NCBI RefSeq assembly: GCF_022985175.1
Contig: NC_066885.1
Span: 15,792,086 to 15,856,085 of the forward strand
Origin: Labeo rohita
Lineage: Eukaryota; Chordata; Actinopteri; Cypriniformes; Cyprinidae
DNA length: 64,000 nt
Direction: 5' to 3'
Under the pieces are notes generated by a model. It had not been told where the DNA came from and ran no database searches. It was given only the letters and a program-made list of their open reading frames with translations. The position numbers were made by a program, and so were the translations under genes. This document shows positions 48,701 to 59,815 of this stretch, in pieces; positions within the stretch are counted from its first letter, which is position 1; the number at the start of each line of letters is the position of its first letter.

Positions 48701-51700
48701 ACATAGCCTATATTTGCTGAGTTTCAGTTCAGTTTTGTGACAGAAAGGAAACTCAAATGTCAGAAAGCGACATTCTATTTGTTTTTTGTTTGAAAGTTGA
48801 TTTTGCTGGTATAAGGAAAGTTTAGGTAATCACGCTGGCGCTTACAAACACAAAACATATCAGTTCCAGGCTTCTAGCATTGCTAACTTGACAACACAGT
48901 TGGTACTTTATAAAAATAAAACACAGTGAACCAAACATCAGCAAGCTTTGTTTTCAAGTGCACAACTCCTGGCATTTGCTGTTCTTCTGCTGGCTGTTAT
49001 CAAACAGAGTTGCATTACTGTGGGCGCCCCCTTCTGGATTGAGGGTGATTGGGTATTACTAAAAGAGAAGTCTACTTCCACAACAAAGATTCACATATAA
49101 CGTACTCACCCCCTTGTCATCCAAGATGGTCATGTCTTTCTTTCCTCAGTCATGAAGAAATTATGTTTTTTGAGGAAAACATTTCTGCATTTTTCTCCAT
49201 ATAATGGACTGCTATGGTGCCCCGATTTTGAACTTCCAAAAGGCAGTTAAATGCAGCTTCAAACGATCCCAAATGTGGTTGTAAACGAGAAAGGAATCCG
49301 AGCCAAGGAAGAAGGGTCTTACCTAGCGAAACGATTGGTTATTTTCATTAAAAAATTAAATTTAAATACTCTTTAAGCTCAAACGCTCGTCTTGTCTTGC
49401 TCTCCCTGAACTCTGTGTATTCTGGCTCGGGACAGTTAGGGTATGTCGAAAAACTCCAATCGTATTTTCTCCCTCAACTTCAAAAATCATTTCAAATAAT
49501 TTTCATTCATTTCAATCATTTTCAAATCATCCTACATCACTGCAGAAGTTCCTACCCAGTCTTTGCAAAGTGAAAATGCAAAGAACAAAAACAGCGATAT
49601 AGGATGATTTTAAAGTCGAGGGAGAACATGAGATGGGAGTTTTTCGACATACCCTAACTGTCATGAACCGGAAAAAAAACAGTCCAGGCAAAGTAAGACA
49701 AGACGAGCATTTGACATGAAAAAGTATATAAATTGTATTCTTTTAATGAAAATAACCAATCATTATGCTAGATAAGACCCTTCTTCCTCGGCTGGGATCA
49801 TTTACAACCACATTTGGGATCGTTTGAAGCTGCATTTAAACTGCATTTTGGAAGTTCAAAAATGGGGCACCATATCAGTCCATTATATGGAGAAAAACAC
49901 TGAAATGTTTTCCTCAAAAAACATCATTTCTTTACGACTGAAGAAAGAAAGACATGAACATCTTGGATGACAAGGGGGTGAGTACATTATATGTGAATCT
50001 TTGTTTTGGAAGTGGACTTCTCCTTTAAATTGTAATAATATTTACCATTTTTCCTGTATTTTTTTAAACAAATAAATGCGGCCTGGGTGAGAATACGACA
50101 AAAATTCTTACTGACTCCAAACTCTGGAGTGGTAGTGTATATTTATACCCTTAATGCCATTTATATTCTCAATATAGAAAAAGTAATAATTGAAATGTAT
50201 AGTATAATTTCATACCAGAGGATTTTTGATCAGAGAGGTAGATCTCCAGCGTGGTACGAAGGAAGTCAAGCACCTCCTCTGCATTTCCATCTCCGCTCTG
50301 TGCGTATGTGAATTCAACAGCTCTTGCTCGAGGCACCAATCCAAGAGCGAGGACTTTCTCTTTGTGACGCTTTTTCTTCATCTTCCTCTTTCTGTTCTTG
50401 CTAAGCTGCTCTGTGCCAACTGAGCTTCCAGTGTCCCCTTCATTACTGGGATGTGCAGCATCTGTCTGACCCTGTACAGCGCCCTCTGTTGGAGAGGTGG
50501 ATACTTCCTCTGTGGTAATGAGTAACTCTTTTTTCTTTCTCCTCCTTTTCCTTCTCTTATGTAACTCATGGTCATCAGCATCTGAAAAATCAAAAAATGG
50601 CTCAGTGGTGAGAAGGATTAAGGACTTTCTCACAGCATTAGAATTATAACAAAGGATTTTCAAATCCGACAGACATCAGGCTACATTCTCTGGAGAAGGA
50701 GGTTTAAAGTGGCTTGAACAGACTTAAATAAATTCACTATAACAACTGAATGACATCAGTTACATTCTCATTACATTTACATTTATGCTCTTGGTAGACG
50801 CTTTCAAATAAAAAGCATCCTATAAGAAATGTGCACGTACTGTATAAGAGGCAATTACTAGAGTGGATCGCACACACTCACTCACACACACATATCCCCT
50901 TGCCCTTTTAGTAGTTTTCTGCAGGCTTTTCAAGCTACTCAGGACTATACGAACACACTGAGATGTGCTGAGCTATTGATTTTTTTCATCTGTATTCAGA
51001 GCTGACAAACTGACCGCACATCTGAGCAACACACCGCAGGAAGCAAAGACTCAGCTCATCAGCATACAGCTCATACAATGAGACCGCTTTGTAATAAAGG
51101 AGGGACGAGAGAAGCCTCAATAACATGAACACTGTGTGTGTGAGTGCAGTTATTGCTGCTCTGCAGGTCCATTAGGTCTATTCAGATCAATAGCAACAAA
51201 AAGACAGTAGGAGGAGGAAATCTGCAGAGCTTTTTAGAGAAAGAGGAGAGGAGTACAACATGGACACTAAGCCAAACCACAAACCCTGCACCCGAATTAA
51301 TGCACCTTGGTTTGGTCATTTAATATTTTGGTGACACCAAAATGAAATTTCATACAGTTTAAGTACAAAATTCCAAACAGGAAAATAGGAAATCTGCATC
51401 ATAACTTTACGGTTGAACCACTGACGTCACATGGACATTTTAACGATGTACTGCCTTTTTGGGCCTTGAACGTGTCAGTTGCTTTGCTGTCTACGCAGGG
51501 TCAGAAAGCTCAGATTTCATCAAAAGTCTCTTAATTTGTGTTCTGAAGATGAACAAAAGTCTTACGGGTTTGGAACGACATGAGGAGAGTAATTAATGAC
51601 ACAATTTAAATTTTATGGGTGAACTATCCTTTTAATAATATGCTCCACTGAATCAAATGATTTGATCATTTGGATCCACAACAAGAGATGCACAATTAAA

Positions 51701-53444
51701 ATAAACAGAAAAATCACCTAAACTTTAAAAACACAACTGATCAATCTAAATAATTCAAGAGTAAAATATAAAACAGGATGTCAACATGCAGCAGCAGAAT
51801 GACTAATATCCATTGTGACAAATAATTTGTCACCAGGATCACTTCCCCACAACTTCTGATGTCCATTTCCTGCTGGAGAGCATAATTGAAAGAAAAATCA
51901 AATAAAAGGAGGGATGGTGATATTTTTAATCTAAGAGATGAAGTGTTATTAATCAGATTCAACAGGGTTGTTAACAACTCACCGGCTGGGCTGTTCTCTG
52001 AGTCAGTGGGATCTCGATTGGATGGTGTGACCAAATCCTCCCCACTTTTAATGAGGTAGCCTTCAGGAGGAGGAAGAACAGTGTAGAGCTTTTTACCTTC
52101 TACAGCTTTACTCTTCTCATTACCTAAAAGAGAGAGAAAAAGAAAGAACAGCCAATTCCCTTTGTTAAAACTTCAAAGAAAGACTTGAGAATGAGAATTT
52201 GCTGAAAATACACTCCGGCCATTCAAGATGTAGATGAGTTTGTTTCTTAATCAAAACAGGGACCGGTTGCATAAACTGCTTAGTCTAGTCTTAAAAAGTT
52301 AGCTTATCTAATTTGTTTTCATCTAGAGTGGTCATAACTGTTTAAAGCTACTTACAAAAATGTATACTGGCCTAATTCTAATTAGAAAAGTAAGACTGAT
52401 TTTCTCATTGGCTAAATGCTAGTTGGTTTTAACATAGTGTCTATGTTCATGCAACTGGCCCCAGATTTGGAGAAATTTAGCATCATATCACTTACTCACC
52501 AATGGATCCCTTGAAGTGAATGGGTGCCGTCAGAATGAAATTTCGAACAGCTGACAAAAACATCAAATACGTAACCACCGCAGAGGATCCATTGGTGATA
52601 TAATGCTAAATTTCTCCAAACCTGATCTAATGAAGAAACAAATTCATCTACATCTTGTAAATACATTTTTTCATTTATTCTCAGGCAAGTATGAAGTAAA
52701 CTCCAACCTGACTTCTTGGGTGGGATGAACTGAGGTCTTTCTACAGGTGGCACAGGTGCAAGTACACCCCGCTCTTGGGCAGCAGGTTGCAGCACACTCT
52801 GCTCCAGGGCTGCAGGATACAGTCTCTGCAGGACCTTGGACTGGAATACTAATTTAGTACATGTACAGTCAAACACCTTCAATATTTCTCACATTCTCAC
52901 AGTTTATTTGCAATAGTTTAGAAAATGGTAATAAAATATGACAAGAACTCAGAGTTAAACTGTGTCAGAACAAATTTATCTTCATAATCACAAATAAATT
53001 GCAGTCAAAATTTATCCAAACACCTTAAAAAATTCTCACAGTATTACCGCTTATTGCTATAGTTTAGAAAATGGTAATAAAATATGACAAGAACTGTCTT
53101 AGAAAAAAAACATCTTGATAATGTCACATAACTTTGATAGAAAGGTCAGGTCAAAATGTCAAATCAATTTGTTGGTCCCAAATTTTTTATCGGTTTTACT
53201 GCTAGTCCACTGTGTGAATAATTTTTGGGTATAATTTGTTACAGTTTACTTTATTTTGCTATCCTCACTTACATAAATGAACTACAGAGTCTTTTAAAAT
53301 TCCAAGTACGGAAGCCAAAATGAAGCTCGTTTATAGTATGTCAACAAAAAACACGTGTAGCGTAAAAGATCCATGTGGGTATTGTAAACATTTAAACACA
53401 GTTTTATTTAGTCCTTCTTTCTTACCTTCTTTTCTGACGGACAT
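45784..53444 (-). CDS. erich1: Glutamate-rich protein 1
   Basis: Conserved vertebrate protein of unknown biochemical role. Coding exons: 53444-53426, 52848-52708, 52123-51983, 50581-50216, 48139-47948, 45863-45784. Phases join to 312 aa (human 443; the difference is the Glu/Asp-rich repeat, absent here). Landmarks against human ERICH1: N-terminal RKEVFQSKVLQRLYP (human RKHVFVEKVLQRLFP); KLYTVLPPPEGYL; two basic clusters KRRKRRRKKKELL and KNRKRKMKKKRHKEK, likely nuclear targeting; EEVLDFLRTTLEIYLSD; C-terminal AAEALFSRLSGRTLPPVEIF and EYWLAEILP. The exon 2 acceptor at 52848 is chosen because it alone keeps frame with the 19-base first exon and restores the conserved VF. The name is misleading for this short form. 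Confidence 0.92.
46596..46862. mobile_element. R4 foldback element in the last erich1 intron
   Basis: Left: AAGGGATAGTTTACCCAAAA with TGTCATTAATTACTCACCCT; right: GAGGGTGAGCTATCCCTTT. Interior TTAAGATATTTGGAGGG and CGTTCATCTTTGGAAAACAA match the copies at 25480 and 51405. Confidence 0.85.
46930..47790. mobile_element. R1 foldback element and attached fragment
   Basis: A partial copy (46930-47090) precedes a longer one starting ACACTATCAGTCAAG at 47095. The arms carry TTATTTGATCCAAAGTGCAG and the inverse TTTTGGATCAAATAAATGCA. It ends GACAGGTAGTGTA at about 47788, 160 bases from the erich1 exon at 47948. Confidence 0.75.
48240..48420. mobile_element. Partial R1 copy
   Basis: CATATTAGAATTATTTCTGA and GGATCACGTGACATTG followed by GCTGAAAATTTAGCTTTGCA; one arm only. 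Confidence 0.65.
48422..49060. mobile_element. Element starting GGGGTGTAACGGTAC
   Basis: Left end GGGGTGTAACGGTACAC. The right limit is uncertain, near GTGGGCGCCCCCTTCTGG (about 49020). No right inverted repeat is seen, so it is probably truncated by the R3 element that follows. Confidence 0.45.
49062..50028. mobile_element. Foldback element, family R3, full length
   Basis: Ends AAAGAGAAGTCTACTTCCA and TGGAAGTGGACTTCTCCTTT; the pairing continues through CACCCCCTTGTCATCCAAGA against TCTTGGATGACAAGGGGGTG and through a pair around AAACGATTGGTTATTTTCAT / ATGAAAATAACCAATCATTA. About 970 bp, almost all in paired arms, without ORF. It lies in an erich1 intron. Confidence 0.88.
51405..51635. mobile_element. 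R4-related element, uninterrupted
   Basis: GAACCACTGACGTCACATGG, GCAGGGTCAGAAAGCTC, TTAATTTGTGTTCTGAAGAT, GTGAACTATCC. It serves as the empty-site reference for the split copy at 25480-26400. Confidence 0.8.
52222..52672. mobile_element. Palindromic element split by a 200-bp miniature element
   Basis: Outer arms: CAAGATGTAGATGAGTTTGT at the left, TTCATCTACATCTTGTAAAT at the right; then ATTTGGAGAAATTTAGCATC against GCTAAATTTCTCCAAACCT. The left arm is broken at 52259, where another element is inserted. The right end is 36 bases from the erich1 exon at 52708. Confidence 0.75.
52259..52462. mobile_element. 204-bp miniature inverted-repeat element
   Basis: Ends GGGACCGGTTGCATAAAC and GTTCATGCAACTGGCCCC are inverted repeats with three mismatches in 18. 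No ORF. It lies inside the palindromic element above; no clear target duplication could be read. Confidence 0.75.
52885..53098. repeat. Local direct duplication in erich1 intron 1
   Basis: TAGTTTAGAAAATGGTAATA continuing AAATATGACAAGAACT occurs at about 52914 and again at about 53062, each preceded by ATTCTCACAGT. The copies are about 148 bases apart, suggesting a small tandem duplication. Confidence 0.75.
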
Positions 53445-53884
53445 ATCAGCGGCTGAAATGACCTTTTTCCTTTCAAGCGTATACAAAATTACACACCATT
53501 ATACACTTTTCGGACAGGTGTAAACAATGGGTCAAGACCCAGTGAATGGTAAGGCGCAGCTCAAGTTATTCGTTTTTAATTTCTAACCATTTTAAACATT
53601 ACATATGATTCCAGGATTTAATAATGTAGCAGATATGTAGCATTAAACTGCAAAGAAAATTCCGCCGTGCTGCTGTTTTGCATTGTCGTACTTCCGACCT
53701 CATCATGATGGCGGCTGAGCGCACAGCGTCCTAAACGCCGCCATCCAGCGGCGTAGACAAGCGCTACAGCAGCTCAAGGGACCGCCGCATCTGCACCCGC
53801 GGGGCGGCAACTGCTAAGCACATGCACTCTCAAAACTTCGCTGCCATCCTCACCATGTAGCCGCAAGCTCAAGGAATACCTAGA
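53445..53884. promoter_or_regulatory. Shared erich1/dlgap2 promoter region
   Basis: The right half (53640-53880) is CpG-rich in an otherwise AT-rich region. It carries ATGATGGCGGC (53705-53715), a YY1-like motif, with several GCGC and CGGCG words. It lies between the divergent erich1 ATG (53444) and the candidate dlgap2 start (53885), with no TATA box. A bidirectional promoter is inferred. Confidence 0.5.
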
Positions 53885-53902
53885 ATGTCAGCGTGGAAGA
53901 AG
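53885..53902 (+). CDS. dlgap2: Candidate first coding exon of dlgap2
   Basis: ATG followed by five codons (MSAWKK) and a good donor, AAGAAG|GTACGT, on the edge of the CpG-rich region. It ends in phase 0, as required by the exon at 63590. In the long human DLGAP2 form the conserved exon is also preceded by only a few residues from an upstream exon. The peptide itself is too short to prove homology, and an intermediate exon could replace it. Confidence 0.4.
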
Positions 53903-56488
53903 GTACGTTCGGCAAATTGTGCATGCTTGTTTTTCGAAACGTGCAGAAGACAGCAAAAGTCTACTCTACTCTCACGAGCCTGTGTGTGCGGCGGCGTGCG
54001 GGATGCAGAGCTCAGCATTACATCACTCACCTGCCGAGAGAAGGCGTGACACTGTCACCTGTCGTATTTCAAGTGGATGCAACAAAAAATTCCGAGCATT
54101 TTATTAGCTATGGTTTGGCATGAATGTAACTTTTATTATTAGGCTACTCAAGTTTATTTAACATTTTGTTTTAACAGTGTATTTAACCTTCTTGAACACT
54201 GATCATGACTTACAAACAACTTCGTACTGTCTTTGTTTATAGTTGCCTGTAGTTCAGCTGGAGTCTAAATTTAAAACGGCTAATTATCCATTCTTATTAT
54301 GCATGCTACATTAAATATGCATACATAAAACAACATTTTGTAGTGTAGACTCATGCACTGATGGAGTTTAAAGTCATCCAGCATTGCGTTATATCTACTG
54401 ATTAGTAAAGGTCTAATTCTGAAAACTGATAATGAATCTCACAATGAGTTTACATTTTTCATAAAGTAATGTTGTGAAACTGAAAATAATTAATTTTTAG
54501 TTATTGTATTTTTTTTTTTTATTTAGACAAAATAATAGCCCCATCTATCATCCATTTAACAGTTAGTCGATATCAGGGCTAACCTATTACAATCAATCAG
54601 TGTTGTAAAGAAAAAATCACATTTGTTGAGTTGAGATGACATTCACATCTTAGTCCAGTTGTAAAGTAATTGATGCTGTTGGTTTAACAGTGGAAGGCTG
54701 TGGCTTTGTCTGTGTAGCTTTTGCTGGAAAAGCTTAAGGATTCAAAGATTGCACCCAGTGCTACAGTGCAAATGTGTGTGTGTGTTTGTGTGTGTGCGAC
54801 TGGGAGAGAGCAAATTTGACAAAATATGCATCCATTATCTAAGCTGTTCTCTAAAATGACTCTAAGATGCCCATTTTAAACATATTACATAAGCCAGCAG
54901 CAGATGCAGTACAAAGCTTCCCAGATGCAGCTGTCTGTCAATGTAAGTGCAGGGTGCAGCATTCATTTGCAGTTTCAAACACCGGCTCTACAGAAATAAC
55001 TCAGACTGGCAGAATCAGCCTTCTCTGTATCTAGCACTTATGCTGATAGACAGCGCATTTAACTGCGGATCTGAAGGGTTCTGTGGACCATGCTGAGAGT
55101 TTATTAAAGCTTTTTATAGCTGCTTTACCTGTAAATATCTTTAAAACATTGTTCATTCAGTTCAGTGACTTGACTTTAAAAAATACTCTAAAGCTAAATT
55201 TAACACAGTGGAATTTTGTTTAATTATTGATGTCCGTTTCACTATATTTTAATATTAGCAATTTCAGCACTGATTGTAGTTTAATTAGAGTCATCAGTCC
55301 AACTGGAAGAACATAATGTGAGGTTATTTTTTTTTTCGAGTCAGTAGACGTTGTTTTTCTTAATCAGTTTTCAAAGTGTGTACTTTGAAACATACTTTAT
55401 ACTGTGTAAGTATGATTTTTTTTTTTTTTACCTCAATTCACTAAAATTCTAGATCAGTATTTAATGTATTTTAATTGGTATTTTGATTGTGATTGTGAAT
55501 TTCTATGGTCAATGTTTTTGTATAATGAGCACTAAACTTCGTATTTGACCATACTAAAATGGTGCATCCCTGCTAGTAGTGTATGATGTGGTTCAAGCAG
55601 GTTCCTCTATTGTTCTTTCCCTAGTTGTCTTGGAATTGAAGTCTTTTGAATAAAACACTCCATGGGATTGCCTTTATTTTTAGCTCACATCTGGAACTAT
55701 AAAACGTGTTATGACAGGAGGACTCATGGACATAGAGCCGCAAGATGCTTTTCGTGTTTTGCATGTGTGCTTGTGTCATCAACTTGAATGGCAGCTAAAC
55801 TTGGTGTTTCTCTGTGTGTGTGTGTGTGTGTGTGTGTGTCTGTAAGCTATGTGTAGGTTCTCCCATTCATAATGCAGGCATGTGTTAGTGCTTCTGTGGA
55901 AGCTTTGCTGCATGGCAAGATAAGTACACAGGAAACAGTGAAAGGATGGCATGAAAATTAATGACTTAACAAATTATTGAATTAACGAGGCAGGGTCAGT
56001 GGGTTGTTAGTTTAAATATAGACTTCTTCTACAAATGTATTTCCGTGCTGTGCTGCACTGTGAAACATGCTTGTTAATCCTCGTGTGGTAGCCCTCGCCT
56101 ATTGTGTATAACCATCATTTTATGTTTGGAGTCTAATACTAATGCTTAAAATAACATTGAAGTATTGGATTGACATTACTAGAATGGAATGTGCACAACA
56201 GTACTACCATATTGGTTAGTGGTGAATATATGAGTCAGCATAGAAAATGTAATGGTTCATGCTCATTTCCTCTATTTATATGTTTAGAATTTTTAGTGCG
56301 TCATCTTACACTTAAAGTTAACCTTTAAAAAGTTAACCTTTAAAAATAGTTTAAGAACACAAAAAAATTGTTAAAGTGTAATCTTTTGCATATCTCAATA
56401 CAAATATACATTTTTCATACTGTAAATTACAATACTGTGATGCTTAAATTCACTTGAATTATTTAAATTATTATTTTTGCACAGAATA

Positions 56489-56519
<31 letters not shown>

Positions 56520-56520
56520 A

Positions 56521-57725
56521 CTGGTCATTTATATTCTGCAATTTTGCTTTTATAACTTGCAATTCTGGGTTTGTATCTCGCAATTTTGACTTTTTTTTTT
56601 TTTTTTTAATTGTATGATACAAACTCGCAGTTTTGTCTTTTTTCCCCTCAGATTCGGACATTACAAATTGTTTGAAAAAAAAAAGTCAGAACTGCGATAT
56701 ACAAACTTACAATTGCGAGATATAAAATAAAAATTGCGGGATATAAACTTTTTTCACGCAATTGCGAGTTTATATCTCGCAATTCTGAGGTAGTTTTTTC
56801 TCACATTTGCGAGTTTATATTCTGCAATAATATTTATAACTCCCAACTGTGAGTTTGCAATTCTGAGAAAAAAGTCAGAATTGTGCATTTTTATCACTCA
56901 ATTCTTAGAAAAGTTAGAATTGCAAAAGTTTATATCTTGCAATTTTGACTTCATTTTTCAGAATTGTGAGTTTATCATGCAATTGCAAGTTTAATTGCGA
57001 ATTTGTATCATGCAATTGAAAAAAAAAAAGCGAGATACAAACCCGGAATTGCAAGTTATAAAGTCAAAATTGCAGTATATAAAATCGCAATTGCATGTTT
57101 GTGTCTTGCAATTCTGACTTTTTTCATGCAATTACGAGTTTATATCTCGCAATTTTGAGAAAAACGTCAGAATTGCAGGATACAAACTCACAATTGTGAG
57201 TTATAAAGTCAGAATTGCGGAATGTAAACTCAAAATTGCGAGTAATAAAAGTCATAATTGTGAGATATAAACTTTGCAAATTTGCATCTCGGAATTCTGA
57301 CTTTTTTCACGCAATCTGAGTTGTTTTCCTCACATTTGTGGGGTTATATCCTGCAATTCTGACTTTATAACTCACAATTGCAAGTTTGCACTTCTGAGAA
57401 AAAAGTCAGAATTGAGCTTTTTTTCACGCAATACTTAGAAAAGTCAAAATTGCAACACTTTTCACGCAGTTGCAAGTTTATCTCTCACAATTTTAAGAAA
57501 TAAGTCAAAATTGCGAGTTTATATCATGCAGATATAAAAAAAAATCGAAATTGCAAGATACACATTCGGAATTGCCAGCTATAAAGTAAAAATTGTGAAA
57601 AACTTCCAATTGTGAGAAAAAACTCTAAATTGAGTTTGTAAAAAAAAGTCAAATTGTGAGATGTAAACTCATTTGCAAGAAAAAAAGTCTGAATTGTGAG
57701 ATAAAAAGTCACAATTGCATTTTTT
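56521..57725. repeat. Array of alternating AATTGCGAG / CTCGCAATT words
   Basis: About 1.2 kb built from short variants of GAGTTTATATCTCGCAATTC, TGACTTTTTTC and their reverse complements (AGTCAGAATTGCGAGATAT) in irregular alternation. Unit length is roughly 20-30 bases. There is no ORF and no fixed period, so it is not a simple satellite; any sub-region can pair with several others. Confidence 0.85.
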
Positions 57726-59357
57726 AAAGTCTTTATTTAGTGGCGGAAATGGGCTTCCATAGTCTCTCAATACCGAAAACTAAAATATGTAAATTTGGGG
57801 TTAAAACTTCTCACTCTTTCTGTGGTTTCTGGCTTTATCATCTTTGACTGTAGGTTAAAACTGTTTAATCTTGCTGTATTTTTTGGGCCACAGCATGAAA
57901 CATTTCTCCAGCAAACACTGTAATTAATGCTGCTGTCTCAGAGCTCCTCCTTCCCCAATTACTCTGGGAATTAAGGGGTGTCTGAAAAAAAAAGTGTGAG
58001 TTCTGGAAGCCCGAGATGCGCACACACATGCACACATGCAGAGCAACCCTGGAGAGTGTCTGCTTGTGCGGTAGAGTGTTTTTTTTTCCCTGATTGTGAC
58101 AGTTGGAGCTATTTAGTAATTTAGAGAGCTGCGATTAGACACACACTGATTATATACACACTGATTAAGCGCACCGTGAGTGTACACACACTGATTACAC
58201 AGAGATTTCACACACATTCTATCATGAGCCAGCTGCTGTCCTCCGGTAAGAGGGTCAGTTATAGGGCAGTGATCATTGTACAGATGGATTCTCCATCACA
58301 CAACATATTTCATATAGCATGATATATTACACTGTAGCAAGATGCGTGCAACAGATTTTTTTTTCAGTTTTTTCAGTTTTTTTTTTTTTTTAGATGAGAT
58401 GCACACAAACCACAGTGATGGTGACATTAGACACTTTACATACAGAATGCAGTTTGTACATATTAAATGGAAAAATATGTATTTAGTATTATTCTTATGG
58501 GAATACCTACACTCACGCATGTTTCTAATGACATCTGCTGACTGTCTCAAGCAGTTAAATGTGTTTTAATTGGCTTTTTTATATTTGCTGGGTGAACTAA
58601 TATGCGTTATCTGAGATGAGAGGAAAGCCCTTGGGTTTTTGAGTTCATTTTCTTTCTTTCTTTTTTTGTACTCTTCTCACTTTATCCTAGTCACAAGCAA
58701 CTAAGCAGAACATTGAACGTGACAGTGCACTTTAGTTTGGGCAGAAAAATGAGCTCTGGGTTGCCAGCTCCTCTGTGTCAGTTCCCCAGAACCAGGAGCT
58801 CGGGGGAGTGCGGAGGTTCATTAACTCTAAAGAAAACAGTCAATTTCATTTTGTGCTGTATGATGCCGGCGCAGGTACCCACACGACACCAACCTTATTT
58901 CTTCATTACTTGGCTTCTTCTGTGAGAGCTTGAGTTGCTGTGTTGATAAAGTTAACATCTTTGGACTCTCGCTGAGATATTCTCATTTAAAAAGAGTCTC
59001 CATCTCAAATGAATGTTTTCAGATGTGATATAGGAATACAGTAACAAATCTCACAGATTTTATCTGAGGTGTTGAAATCAGATTTATTTGAGGAAGTGAT
59101 GTGTCAGACTGGTGAGAAATTTCAATGCATTTGCATAATTTTGATTGTTTTGTTCTGCACTTGCATCTTTACCTCAAAAGTCAATTTTTATAATCATTTA
59201 CACCAATTGGTGTATGAGGATTGTTACATGTAAAAGTAACACTGTAAAGTGTTCTGTTATTCATTCTAAAATTATTCTGTTCATCAAGGATTAATAAAGC
59301 AGAGCAGTAACACATTATATTTTTGAGAGAGTAACTCAGCAGACATAACAGCAGAAT

Positions 59358-59815
59358 AGGGATAGTTCATCCAAAAATGAAAATTACCCCATGATTTACT
59401 CATCCTCAAGCCATCCTAGGTGTATATGACTTTCTTCTTTCAGGCAAATACAATCAGAGTTATATTAAAAAATGTCCTGGGTAAGCTTTATTATGGCAGT
59501 GAATGGATGTTAAGATTTTGAAGTCCAATAAGTGCATCCATCCATCATAAAAAGTACTCCACACGGCTCCGGGAGGTTAATAAATACCTTCTGAAGTGAT
59601 GTGTTTGTATAAATATCCATATTTAATACTTCATAAACCATAATCTCTATAATTTTGCCGTGTAGAGTGCTTTTGATGATGGATGGATGAACTTTATTGA
59701 ACTTCAAAATCTCAATGGTCATGGCATTATAAAGCTTGGAAGGGCCTGTACCTTTTTTTATCATAACTCCAATTGAAAGAAGAAAGTCATATACACCTAC
59801 AATAGTTTGAGTGTG
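59358..59815. mobile_element. Foldback element, R4-like ends
   Basis: Left: GGGATAGTTCATCCAAAAAT, then CCTAGGTGTATATGACTTTC; right: GAAAGTCATATACACCTACA. The inner parts TTTATTATGGCAGTGAATGG and ATGGTCATGGCATTATAAAG also pair loosely. Confidence 0.75.

Noticed and set aside
50755..50850. Word TTACATTTACATTTATGCTC followed by GTAGACGC, SINE-like
   Set aside because: It resembles the tail of a common fish short interspersed repeat, but the head with its tRNA-like promoter boxes is not visible, so I did not call an element.
52840..52848. Acceptor at 52841 for erich1 exon 2
   Set aside because: It would break phase with the 19-base first exon; the AG just upstream restores the RKEVF stretch shared with human ERICH1.
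58224..58246. Possible start exon ATGAGCCAGCTGCTGTCCTCCG|GTAAGA on the plus strand
   Set aside because: Good donor, but it ends in phase 1 and would read the exon at 63590 out of the conserved DLGAP2 frame. It could still be an untranslated or alternative exon.
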